Position numbers and translations under genes: made by a program | IMG/VR virus record: IMGVR_UViG_3300025652_000552 | Span: 1-23,897 of that record | Source of the DNA: a virus | DNA length: 23,897 nt | Reading direction: 5' to 3' (one strand) | The notes under the pieces: model-generated | Told to the model about the DNA's origin: nothing | The model's input: only the letters and a program-made list of their open reading frames with translations | The model's database searches: none | Part shown: piece after piece, positions 8,908-17,695 of the stretch | Numbering within the stretch: position 1 is the stretch's first letter | How the letters are laid out: each line of letters opens with the position of its first letter

Positions 8908-9855
8908 TTATGGTCTTAACATAGGACCAGAAACTCCTCCTCTACGTCTTCCTATATAAGTTTGATAATTCAACCTAACTTGAGTCACATCATCTGCTGA
9001 AGCAGAAAAATCTTGTGAAATTAATCTTGTATTAGAGCTGTTAAAACTCCACAATTGACTCACTTGATATGTATCATCACTTAAAAATGTTAAAAATGTG
9101 CCATCTGGCATCGTTACATCTTCGTCTACTTCCGTCAAAAAATCCGCATCATATACTATACCTTTTACATTGATAGAAAATGAATCAAAAGCTGAATCTG
9201 TTAAATAACTAAACATTCTTTTTGAAGTGAAATCGTCCACTTCCATTGTAAAACTTGTATTTACAACTATAGGCCAGCCAATGCTTACTTGTACCGGCAT
9301 TGTATTATTAATTGCATAAACTGGTATCTTAGGAACAGAAACGTCAAAAGAAAAATTTGTAATTCTATTACTAGTTGACTCTAAACAAGTTAAAGATATA
9401 TCACTAGGTCTTGGTACTTTCACTTGTCTTTCAACATTTCGGCCACTAGCATTTAGAGAATTTTCTGCTGTTTCATTTTGCAAACCATAACCTATATCAC
9501 CAAAAACAGATATATCTGCAGTTGAAACTGGAGTTTGACCGTACTGAACTGAATAAGAATAAGAAGTCAAATGACCTTCATCAAAACCCAGTATTCTATT
9601 ATCGTAATGAATTGACCCCCTTAAAGCTCTATTCAAACCTGTATAAGGCTGAATAATATCTACAAAATTTAAATCTCTAGTTATAGAAACGTTTGATTCT
9701 GGAATGTCAGAAATAACTTGATTAACGCATCCTTGACCAAGAATATTAACAGGTTTAGTTTTAACATTATAAGAAGCGCTAACAGAACTTACACCCAGCA
9801 ACTTCACTCCATTTAAAAAAACTGTTTGATTATAATTTGTAAATGCGCTTGCCAT
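8908..9855 (-). CDS. Tail-tube-like protein downstream of the tape measure (315 aa)
   Basis: The protein has a two-part beta-rich plan. The first part is VKLLGVSSVSASYNVKTKPV (about 17-36) followed by a 'G..N...P....I...L' stretch and HLTSYSYSVQYGQTPVSTAD (95-114). The second part is ITNFSFDVSVPKIPVYAINN (165-184) and TSFTMEVDDF. These match, segment by segment, the major tail protein at 20531-21934 (RVQNLNFGF..., FVSNYELNLTVGELPTANVT, IQSLSFSLPLART) and, less closely, the 582-aa protein. I infer a paralogue of the tube protein that caps or extends the tube near the tip, comparable in position to distal tail proteins. Its ATG at 9853-9855 overlaps the tape-measure stop by one base (TAATG), indicating translational coupling. 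The C-terminus is basic (IGRRRGG). Confidence 0.65.
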   Translation of the reverse strand: MASAFTNYNQTVFLNGVKLLGVSSVSASYNVKTKPVNILGQGCVNQVISDIPESNVSITRDLNFVDIIQPYTGLNRALRGSIHYDNRILGFDEGHLTSYSYSVQYGQTPVSTADISVFGDIGYGLQNETAENSLNASGRNVERQVKVPRPSDISLTCLESTSNRITNFSFDVSVPKIPVYAINNTMPVQVSIGWPIVVNTSFTMEVDDFTSKRMFSYLTDSAFDSFSINVKGIVYDADFLTEVDEDVTMPDGTFLTFLSDDTYQVSQLWSFNSSNTRLISQDFSASADDVTQVRLNYQTYIGRRRGGVSGPMLRP

Positions 9856-12800
9856 TACTGTTGTTTCTTCTTAGTGGAGTCTAACAATCCTCCAGATCTT
9901 TGTTCTGTGTTTATAACTTGCATAACTACTTGCTTGACTTTCTTAGAAAAGTCTTCATATTTTTCTGCTTGAGTCTGAGGTGCGCTTCCTTCTTCATTTG
10001 TATTTGTTTCTTCAGAAGAATTACCTCCTTTTGCGTTAACAGTTATGTTAACTGAAACATTATTAGTTGAGCTTGTATTGGTATTAGTTTCCGTCATACC
10101 CCCGCCAGCTCCACCGTCAGAAACCATTCCTCCGTCTTGGAAGCGAGCTATTCCAGAATTAATACTGTTTAAGCCACCAACTCCATATTTTCTTACTGCG
10201 TTACTGTTTACAACATATTCTCCACCTGTTAACATTGCGGGTACAGAATCTGTAATTCTGCTACCATAAGGCACGTAACCTCCTTTATTATACGGAAGAC
10301 CTACATTATATTGAAACGGTGAATTAATAGCATCAAAACCTAGCCCTGCTTGAGAATTTGGATTAACGGAAGTGCCACCCGGGCCACTTTCTAAAAATTT
10401 ACCCATCGAAGTGGAGCCAGCAGAGTTTCCGGCATTACCTATAGCACCTATACCAGCAGAAACTCCAGCCATAGCAAAACTTGAAATCGCTTGAGCAATC
10501 ATTTGTCTTTTTTTAGCTTTTTTCTCGGCTCTTTTTTGTCTTCTTATCGCGTCTAGCTGTTTTCTTTGCTGATAGTATTCTTTTATAAAAACTGTATTTT
10601 CTTGAGCGAAAGCAGATAATTGATCACTTGTTGCAGATAAGTTAACCCTAGCCGAAGCGTCAGAACCTTCGGCTGACATCATAGAACCTAATGCTACATC
10701 TTCCGATAATCTTCTTTCTCCACTTTTGAGTCTTCCGCCTGAAGCGAACCTAGGAAATGTTCCGTAATTTATACCATCTAAAGCTTTAGGGCCACCCATT
10801 CCTTTTACGGCTTCTCTGTTTAAAACATATTCACCGTCTTCTAATAAAGCTGGATTTTTATCTCCGGTTCTTCCTCCAGAAATATACATACCGTTTTGAG
10901 CTCTTATAAGACCACCCCTCTGTTTGGACATAGGTAACGCGCCAACAATTTGATTTGCGACTTGACCCATTAATGCAGATTGAATTGATTGAAGAAAAGA
11001 AGAAGCAACGCCTAATAAAGCGCTTTCTAAATCATCTGTTCTATTAATCGCCGCATCCATTGCGTTAACCAAACCATCCCTAAAGGCGATAGTTGTATTT
11101 TCGGCAAATCTAGAAGGAAAAGTTTCAGCTTCAGTTCTTATCTGCTTTATAGCTTTTTCGTACCCTCCTTTTGCAGTCGTTCTGGCTTCTCTTTGTCTAT
11201 CTGCTAAAGTATTTTGATTTTCTAATTCTTTAGTTTGTTGCTTTTCAAAACCTAATATCTGCTCTTCAAGCATCAACAAACTATTAATTGTATCTTCTTG
11301 GTCTTTTATCGCTTTTCCACTTAAACCCATTTCTTTCGCGGTATCTCTAATAGCTTCTTGTCTTTCTATAAGAGCTCTTAAATTTTCCTTATTAGCTTCT
11401 TTGCTTATATTTGCAATAGCTTCTTCGTTTTTCTTTAACTCTACAAAATATTCAGGATTTGAAACTACAGCTCCAGCTCCTATCCCCGCAGTCCCTAAAG
11501 CGTCAAGATTCGCTTCAAGGGCTGTTGAATCTACATTACCTGCAATGTTGGTTTGTGTAAAAATATTTCTTTGCTCTGACGCAGCGTCTCTTCTTAGTTT
11601 ACTTCTAAATTGATCTTCTTCCTGCAAAGTCATTCTGTTGAAAGCGCCGGGACTTTGAAGTTTAAGATTTCTATCAGAAGTATTTAAAGCTGACTGTAAC
11701 TGAAGATCCTGAATTGCCATCTCACGTTTAGCCAATAAATTAGATAAAGTATTTAAATTTTCTTGTTCTTTTTCAGTGACTTCGGCTCTTTTTGATAGAG
11801 CAGTAATATCTGCATCAATTACGTCCTGTTGCGCTTTTAAAGCGGCTTTTCGTGTAATTTCCCGATTAACAGCTTCTTTAGCTAAACTTTCTAAAACTAT
11901 TCTCTCCTTGGGGTCTACAAGGACATTTTCAGTATCTTTTATTTTATCAAAAAATTTATCTAATTCTTTTATACCGGCTTTTTCGGAAACTAAGTCTTTT
12001 AATTCTAAAGCTACTTCTGCTGATTTGATTTTGTTTTTAGAAGCGGTAACAAATGCATTTAAGAAATCGTTATTTATTTCTTTACTAGTTTTATCAAAAT
12101 CGGCTTGCAGTTCAGTTTTCCTGAAAGTACCCTGTTGTGCAATTGAGTCAATTGGACTTATAATACCTTGAGTTAGCGCCTGATTAGCTTTAAAACCTAT
12201 TTCTCTAAGATCTTTACTTTTATCCAACTGTATTAGCTCTTTGTCTACTCCTAAATTAATATCCCTTAAATTTTCTAGAATTTGGTTGAAAATATTTGCA
12301 ACTCCGGGCACCACCTCTGAAGCCCCTTTAATTGCAGCATCTTCTGTTTGTTCAACTAATTTTACTTGCTCTTCTAGTAACCCCAAATTCCCCCGAACAT
12401 CAATAGGTCCAGCTTTTTCTTCCATGGCTAATCGTCTCATTTCGGGAAGGCTGGCGGTCGATAGTTCCAAAGCTTTTTTTATATATGAGCCTCCCCCCGT
12501 TTCTGGAGGAACTAAAGTTTTTAGAACAGCTTTCTGTAAACCTTCAGGAAATTCCTTAAAGTCTGAACTTTGAACTATTTCATTTAATGCTTCTGAATCA
12601 TCTTTGTTCTTGATTAAACTATCTAAAAGTTTTTTAACGGTTGCATCTTCTTCAGCGTATCTAGCCAAATTCAAATAAGCTAACCTTTTTCCTTCTTTAT
12701 CTAAACTTTTTGAAGTTTGTAATTCATTAGCTATCCTAACATATTCATTTTTTGCGGTTTCTTTTTTAAGTCTTTCTATTTCTTCATTCAATTTTTCTGA

Positions 12801-15800
12801 ATCATTTGCACCAGTTACACCTAAAATTTCTCTTGAACCTTTAGGTAATTCTTGAAATAATTCAGTCCTCTGACTAATTAACTCCCGTCGTTGTTTTGCA
12901 TTGGTTGCAGTTCCTTGTAATTTTTCATTTATCTCGCCCATACTAGTTAATTTAGCAATTACTCCCTGTTCCTGATCCCTGTCTTTTTGAGCTTGACTTC
13001 TAATGTCATCTAAATTAGTTGCCGCTTCACTTGCAGCTGAAGCGAGACCAGCCAAAGCTCCCACTACACCGCCTATCGCTGTACCAAGACCGGGGAAAAT
13101 AGAGCTTCCTATCATTGCTCCAGTTACGGCTGCTGTTGGAACGGAGCTAGCTGCTGCAGAATTAAATCTTTCCTCTTCGCTCATTTCAATTCTGCTTCTA
13201 CCACGTTCTATAAAAGATGACGCCATGCCGCCGAGAATAGGCGCTGCAAAACTTAAACCTAAACCTAATCCACTCCCACCTCTTTTAGCTTGTGCATCAA
13301 AAGCTGTTTGCCTTGCATTTTGAAATCTTGTACTCAAACCTCCAATTCTTTGGCCAACGCCCCTAATTCCAGCCCCAGCTCTCCCTAATAGACTGGGCTT
13401 AGAAGAGAATCCTCCGGGGTTTAAAGTAGAAGGCGGCACGTAAGATCCCATAGAAGCAGGTAAAGTCGATGGCGGCACATACGCTGATGTTTGAGTCGCT
13501 ACAACATTTCTTTCTGTAGCTAATCTGTTTGTAGCAATTGCTACAGATTGATTTGCTTTTTGAACCACTAAAGTTGAACCTGTAGTCGCTTCTAACTGTT
13601 TAGCATATGTTCTTACATCTCCTTGAAGAAGTTTTTGATCATTTGCGCTTAGATTAACTTCTGAAGAAAGAGTTCTGAGAGCTCTATTTAATTTTTGTAA
13701 TTCTTGCTGTTGCTGTCTTGTTAAATCTGCGAATTTTTTACCAAAAACATCTTTAGAACTTATCTTTGGAATCGGAGCAAAATTAGGAATATAACCTGAA
13801 TTAACTAACCCAGCAGAAGATTGAGCGGCGTATGAATCTTTAACTGCTTGCTGTAACCCACCATGATCCGCAACAGCAGAAGCGAAACTGCCTTGACCAG
13901 AATTTCTAATATGAGGTATAGGACTATTAGAAAAAACAGATTTTTTACCAGACATGTTTTCCTCTAAGGACATAACAGCATTTTTATATGCAAAATTTGG
14001 AATGAAACCGCCAAATTTACCCTTACGTTTTGTTTGTGATTTACTGTCGTCTGTAGATAAAATTTTAGCACCTAAGTTTCTTAAAACCTGAGAGGCGAAA
14101 GCACCTCTTAACTTAGTACCTTTATTCGCCTTAAAATCACCTTGACTAGATGCTATGTTACCTTCAAATAAATCTTTTATCTCTGGTGTTATTTTTGTAT
14201 CTAAAGTTCCAGATTCTGGATTCAATGATTCCCCCGCTTGTTTGGAAGAAATTAACTTTCTAATAATTCCTTCGAAAAAAGCTCCCTTCAAAGATTCTCT
14301 TGCCCCTTTACCGCCAGCCTGATCAACTAAACCTTCTATTTCAGCTTTAGAAATTCGAGCTCCTTTAATGAAAGCAGGATCAAAAGATTTTAAAAGCGTT
14401 TTTCCTGCTGTATGCAAACTATCATCTATAACTTCTGCTATGGTAGAATTTTTATTTTTTAAATTTTTACTAGCGCCTTTCTTTAATCCATGAATTGAAA
14501 AATCAACAGAATCATATTTTTCACCACCTAACTGAAAGCCACTTTGAAATTTCTTCTTTGCACTTGCATCAAAAAAGTCTGTATCTGGAACAAGCATCGA
14601 AGCTTCTCTTTTTAAATTATAAGACCTTGCAGTTTCAGCAGCTGCAGCTTTTTTGTCACGACTTGTTGTCCAACCTGCCGCTTTAGCGTCTTGTTCACTA
14701 ATTTTTTTAGAATTAACAGCTGAAGTAATTTTTGGATTATTTAAAGACCCATCTACCTTATAATAGTCCCTCGGCAAAGCAAAATTAGGAATAAATCCAA
14801 AACTCGCATAAGGATCTACTCCAGTTCTAGACATAGAACTACTTCTATGTTTTCTGCCAGCTTTTGATCCAGCTGGAGGGTTTATAAACGGTTGATTGAA
14901 TCCTGCAACATATTTAACATTTTCGGCGGTATTCATTACGCCACCCACAGGAGATTTAACGACTGCTCCGGGCATGTAACCTCCAGCCATAGCCCCACCT
15001 ATTTCGGCTTGAGCTATTTGCGGGGGAATGTAACCTTCAGACTTAAATTTACGACCAGTTTGTAAACCTCTTGCACCAACGCTAACATTTTGTCTAGAAA
15101 GAATAGCAGCCAATTCTTTTGCTGTAGCTAACTGACTCCTATACTCTGAGGTGGTATTTCTAGCTAATTTTAATAAAGTATCTGCTTGAGTTGCCCTACT
15201 GTTACCTTGACCCATTAACGCTTTAGCAACATCTCCCTGCCCTTGAAGAATATTTAATATAGATTTTTCTATCGTTGCTCTTTTTTGAGAAGCACTAGAT
15301 AAACCTAAAAGAGCCGGTAAAGCTCTTGTTAAATCTATAAAAGTATTTTTTGCTACTTGAGCTAGAACAGCAAAAATCCCAACCAAAGCTGGACCAGATA
15401 AAATATTTTTAATACCCTCTAACAACCCTCTAGCAAAATTAGAACCCAAACCTTCCCCCTCCAAAAGACCATTTATGTACTGAACAGCTTCATTAATTGG
15501 CTCTATGATTGATTTTGCGATAGGTTTGAAAGTCGATTCACCTAAAGTAGACCCTAATTGAGTTAAGGAAGCGGAAGTTTGACTAAGCAGAGCATTTAAA
15601 GTCTTATTTAATTTTTCATTAGCTTTATCTGCTTCATTTGTCGCCCCAGTCGCTACTCTTAAAGCTGAATTATAAATTCCATATTCTTTATTTAAATCGT
15701 TAACTAAAGCTTTTAAAATGTTAACTTGATAAACACCAGCAACCTGCTCTGATAAGTAAGCTTTTTGAGTTTGAGCTAACCCACCATAAGCTGCCGAAAA

Positions 15801-16682
15801 ATTTTGTAATATCTGAACCGCTGGTAAAATGTTTCCCTGTAAATCTCTAACTTGAATATTAAAATTCTCTAATTGATTTAAAGTTTCACCTCTTTGTAAG
15901 CGGGTAAAAATTGTTTTTAATGCGTTACCTATAACAGAACCGCCTCTAGCCGTTGTTTGTTGAGCTGTTGCAACTAGAGCATTTAACTGATTGAAATCTG
16001 CTCCAGCTTCAAGCGCTGACTGACCTGCGCGAGATAAAGCTTCTGTAATATCTCTAGCTGAAACAGCAAATTTTTGCTCAACTGCTACAACTTTATTTAA
16101 AATCTCACTAGTATTAAGCCCTTCCCTAGCAAAACCATTAACTGCGGCAGTTAAATCTGCAACCGCTTTTCCAGCATCAATCCCAGTTAACCTCACCAAG
16201 GTTAAAGCGTCACCAGTTCTATTTAAAACTTCATTAAAAGACAAGCCTTGACGGGAAAATTCCAAAGCGGCTTTGGAAACTTGATCAAAAGAAGTGGCTG
16301 TATTTCTTGATATGTCAAATAACTGAGTAGAAAATTTCTGCAAAGAACCCACAGACAAATTTAAAATACGATTTATATCTGCTAAGTTTTTTTCCACTTG
16401 CAATGTAGCATCCGCTACATCTTTAAAAGCTTTTACTACACCACCCAAAACAGCCGTAGAAGCGCCAAAAGCTAAAACACGGGCGTTAGAAGCTTTCATC
16501 GCTGATTCAAAATCGTTGAGATCGCTTGTAATTCTACCTAAAGGCTGCCTAAACTGTCTCTCGTTTATTTTTAAATTTATTTTATTTTTGCCAGCTAAAC
16601 GAGAATTATATTGAGAAACGCCTTGAGCAATGCTTTGTGCTAAAGCTGTCTGATTGGCTTGGACATTAATTTGAACTGGCAT
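9855..16682 (-). CDS. Tail tape measure protein, TP901 family, with inserted segment (2275 aa)
   Basis: This is the ruler for tail length. The N-terminus has the classic TP901-type core at about residues 55-270: ESAMKASNARVLAFGAS, DINRIL, STQLFDISRNTATSFDQVS, LSRAGQSALEAGADFNQLNA and ARGGSVIGNALKTIFTRLQR. Hydrophobic stretches lie near 425-465, 1175-1215 and 2060-2090, and long charged helical regions fill about 1215-1900. Motifs GFIPNFA (629-635), GFIPNFA (892-898) and GYIPNFA (963-969), plus GYIPPQIA at 550, are unusual. Residues about 636-891 between the first two look like an extra basic globular segment. Near the C-terminus, two copies of a 'PA(L/M)L..GEYV(L/V)N..AV' repeat occur at about 1930-1990 and 2135-2180. 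At roughly 0.15 nm per residue the upper limit for the tail is about 340 nm. It follows the chaperone pair by 23 bases. Confidence 0.93.
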   Translation of the reverse strand: MPVQINVQANQTALAQSIAQGVSQYNSRLAGKNKINLKINERQFRQPLGRITSDLNDFESAMKASNARVLAFGASTAVLGGVVKAFKDVADATLQVEKNLADINRILNLSVGSLQKFSTQLFDISRNTATSFDQVSKAALEFSRQGLSFNEVLNRTGDALTLVRLTGIDAGKAVADLTAAVNGFAREGLNTSEILNKVVAVEQKFAVSARDITEALSRAGQSALEAGADFNQLNALVATAQQTTARGGSVIGNALKTIFTRLQRGETLNQLENFNIQVRDLQGNILPAVQILQNFSAAYGGLAQTQKAYLSEQVAGVYQVNILKALVNDLNKEYGIYNSALRVATGATNEADKANEKLNKTLNALLSQTSASLTQLGSTLGESTFKPIAKSIIEPINEAVQYINGLLEGEGLGSNFARGLLEGIKNILSGPALVGIFAVLAQVAKNTFIDLTRALPALLGLSSASQKRATIEKSILNILQGQGDVAKALMGQGNSRATQADTLLKLARNTTSEYRSQLATAKELAAILSRQNVSVGARGLQTGRKFKSEGYIPPQIAQAEIGGAMAGGYMPGAVVKSPVGGVMNTAENVKYVAGFNQPFINPPAGSKAGRKHRSSSMSRTGVDPYASFGFIPNFALPRDYYKVDGSLNNPKITSAVNSKKISEQDAKAAGWTTSRDKKAAAAETARSYNLKREASMLVPDTDFFDASAKKKFQSGFQLGGEKYDSVDFSIHGLKKGASKNLKNKNSTIAEVIDDSLHTAGKTLLKSFDPAFIKGARISKAEIEGLVDQAGGKGARESLKGAFFEGIIRKLISSKQAGESLNPESGTLDTKITPEIKDLFEGNIASSQGDFKANKGTKLRGAFASQVLRNLGAKILSTDDSKSQTKRKGKFGGFIPNFAYKNAVMSLEENMSGKKSVFSNSPIPHIRNSGQGSFASAVADHGGLQQAVKDSYAAQSSAGLVNSGYIPNFAPIPKISSKDVFGKKFADLTRQQQQELQKLNRALRTLSSEVNLSANDQKLLQGDVRTYAKQLEATTGSTLVVQKANQSVAIATNRLATERNVVATQTSAYVPPSTLPASMGSYVPPSTLNPGGFSSKPSLLGRAGAGIRGVGQRIGGLSTRFQNARQTAFDAQAKRGGSGLGLGLSFAAPILGGMASSFIERGRSRIEMSEEERFNSAAASSVPTAAVTGAMIGSSIFPGLGTAIGGVVGALAGLASAASEAATNLDDIRSQAQKDRDQEQGVIAKLTSMGEINEKLQGTATNAKQRRELISQRTELFQELPKGSREILGVTGANDSEKLNEEIERLKKETAKNEYVRIANELQTSKSLDKEGKRLAYLNLARYAEEDATVKKLLDSLIKNKDDSEALNEIVQSSDFKEFPEGLQKAVLKTLVPPETGGGSYIKKALELSTASLPEMRRLAMEEKAGPIDVRGNLGLLEEQVKLVEQTEDAAIKGASEVVPGVANIFNQILENLRDINLGVDKELIQLDKSKDLREIGFKANQALTQGIISPIDSIAQQGTFRKTELQADFDKTSKEINNDFLNAFVTASKNKIKSAEVALELKDLVSEKAGIKELDKFFDKIKDTENVLVDPKERIVLESLAKEAVNREITRKAALKAQQDVIDADITALSKRAEVTEKEQENLNTLSNLLAKREMAIQDLQLQSALNTSDRNLKLQSPGAFNRMTLQEEDQFRSKLRRDAASEQRNIFTQTNIAGNVDSTALEANLDALGTAGIGAGAVVSNPEYFVELKKNEEAIANISKEANKENLRALIERQEAIRDTAKEMGLSGKAIKDQEDTINSLLMLEEQILGFEKQQTKELENQNTLADRQREARTTAKGGYEKAIKQIRTEAETFPSRFAENTTIAFRDGLVNAMDAAINRTDDLESALLGVASSFLQSIQSALMGQVANQIVGALPMSKQRGGLIRAQNGMYISGGRTGDKNPALLEDGEYVLNREAVKGMGGPKALDGINYGTFPRFASGGRLKSGERRLSEDVALGSMMSAEGSDASARVNLSATSDQLSAFAQENTVFIKEYYQQRKQLDAIRRQKRAEKKAKKRQMIAQAISSFAMAGVSAGIGAIGNAGNSAGSTSMGKFLESGPGGTSVNPNSQAGLGFDAINSPFQYNVGLPYNKGGYVPYGSRITDSVPAMLTGGEYVVNSNAVRKYGVGGLNSINSGIARFQDGGMVSDGGAGGGMTETNTNTSSTNNVSVNITVNAKGGNSSEETNTNEEGSAPQTQAEKYEDFSKKVKQVVMQVINTEQRSGGLLDSTKKKQQ

Positions 16683-16687
16683 ATACA

Positions 16688-16701
16688 GTTATTTTACACT
16701 T
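16688..16701 (-). promoter_or_regulatory. Candidate late promoter / leader motif before the tape measure gene
   Basis: On the minus strand this reads AAGTGTAAAATAAC, followed by TGTAT and the tape-measure ATG. It fills most of the 23-base gap after the 329-aa gene. The AAGTGTAA core is shared with the gaps before the fibre gene, the connector-like gene and the small acidic gene. There is no Shine-Dalgarno in this gap. Promoter function is inferred from recurrence only. Confidence 0.35.
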
Positions 16702-16705
16702 ATTT

Positions 16706-17695
16706 TTATTGCTCACCCATCATTTTCATTAAATCTTTCATAGATAAATTGCCACCCTTCTTCTTTGCTTCTTCCCCGATGCTAACTGCTTTGGCATTGT
16801 TATTGTTAGTCATGTTTAAATATTCATAATCTTCTTTTGTCGCTCCAACAATAGAAGACGCTTTGCCCTCTTCTGTTTCTTTATATTTTTTAGCATTTTC
16901 GTTTGCGGAAACAAACTCGATTAGTTTTTCGGGATCTTTTTTATACTCTTCTGGTATTTTTTCAGAATCCGATAAAATATTTTTAAAATACCTTGCATAT
17001 AACACTAATTTTAATTGATTATGAGTTAAATCAATAACTGGCTTGCCATAAAAATGAAAAGCATCTTCACAAAAAGACATGTAATAAGAGAAAAAATCAC
17101 ACAAAACCATTTTCTGTATGTTATCGTCAGATATTTTAGTTATTGTAGAAGAATATAAAATAACTAACTCACTAATTATGGAAGCATTTAAATCATCAAA
17201 TTCACTGTCGCAAAAAGCTAATTCTTTCAAAGTACTATCTTTACAAAAAGTTCTTTTTATAAAATCCTCAGTAACAGATTGATCTGAATGATTTTCGCAG
17301 GTATTTCCTATGAGAGAACTTCTTTTGTTTTTTAACCTGTAGACTTCTTGTTGAGTTTTCTCGATTTGTTTGTTATGAGAATCTATTTGCGATTTTAAAT
17401 ATAACTTCTTTTTTCCATTAATTAAGTTATTTAAAAAATCTTCTTCGGTTTTTAATTTAGACTCTTCTTGCTGGGTCCAAGAATTTTCTTCTTGCAAGTT
17501 CTTTATAGCTTCCTTTAAAGTAGGTAAGCCTCTTTCTTTTGCAGAGTTGTAGTAGTTTTCCCTTAAATCATCCAAATCTGTCTGATCTTCATAGGAAATA
17601 TGTTTCACAAAAAATTTGCCAACAGAAGATTCTATTACAGAAAATCCTTTGCAAATATCTCTAAAAGTTTTTTTATGATCTAAATCATTCGACAT
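16706..17695 (-). CDS. Putative tail assembly chaperone-like protein, second of a pair (329 aa)
   Basis: No family is recognisable with confidence. Residues about 60-130 are strongly helical and charged (LQEENSWTQQEESKLK, SHNKQIEKTQQEVYRLKNKR), suggesting a coiled coil. A second helical part has hydrophobic and Cys-containing segments (IISELVILYSS, VLCDFFSYYMSFCEDAFHFY). The C-terminus is Lys/Met-rich (NLSMKDLMKMMGEQ). It sits immediately before the tape measure, where siphoviruses carry the G/GT tail assembly chaperones, and overlaps the 274-aa gene by 11 bases (17685-17695). Its ATG at 17693-17695 is embedded in the previous gene's end as ATGTCGAATGA, so translational coupling is likely. 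No slippery site joins the two frames; the shared open window is about 17 bases. The chaperone role is inferred from position, size order and helical content. Confidence 0.5.
   Translation of the reverse strand: MSNDLDHKKTFRDICKGFSVIESSVGKFFVKHISYEDQTDLDDLRENYYNSAKERGLPTLKEAIKNLQEENSWTQQEESKLKTEEDFLNNLINGKKKLYLKSQIDSHNKQIEKTQQEVYRLKNKRSSLIGNTCENHSDQSVTEDFIKRTFCKDSTLKELAFCDSEFDDLNASIISELVILYSSTITKISDDNIQKMVLCDFFSYYMSFCEDAFHFYGKPVIDLTHNQLKLVLYARYFKNILSDSEKIPEEYKKDPEKLIEFVSANENAKKYKETEEGKASSIVGATKEDYEYLNMTNNNNAKAVSIGEEAKKKGGNLSMKDLMKMMGEQ

Noticed and set aside
10045-14686. Several plus-strand open frames inside the tape-measure gene (for example 11776-12171)
   Set aside because: They mirror the Ala/Leu/Lys-rich coding of the opposite strand, have no leaders or neighbours on their strand, and resemble no real protein.
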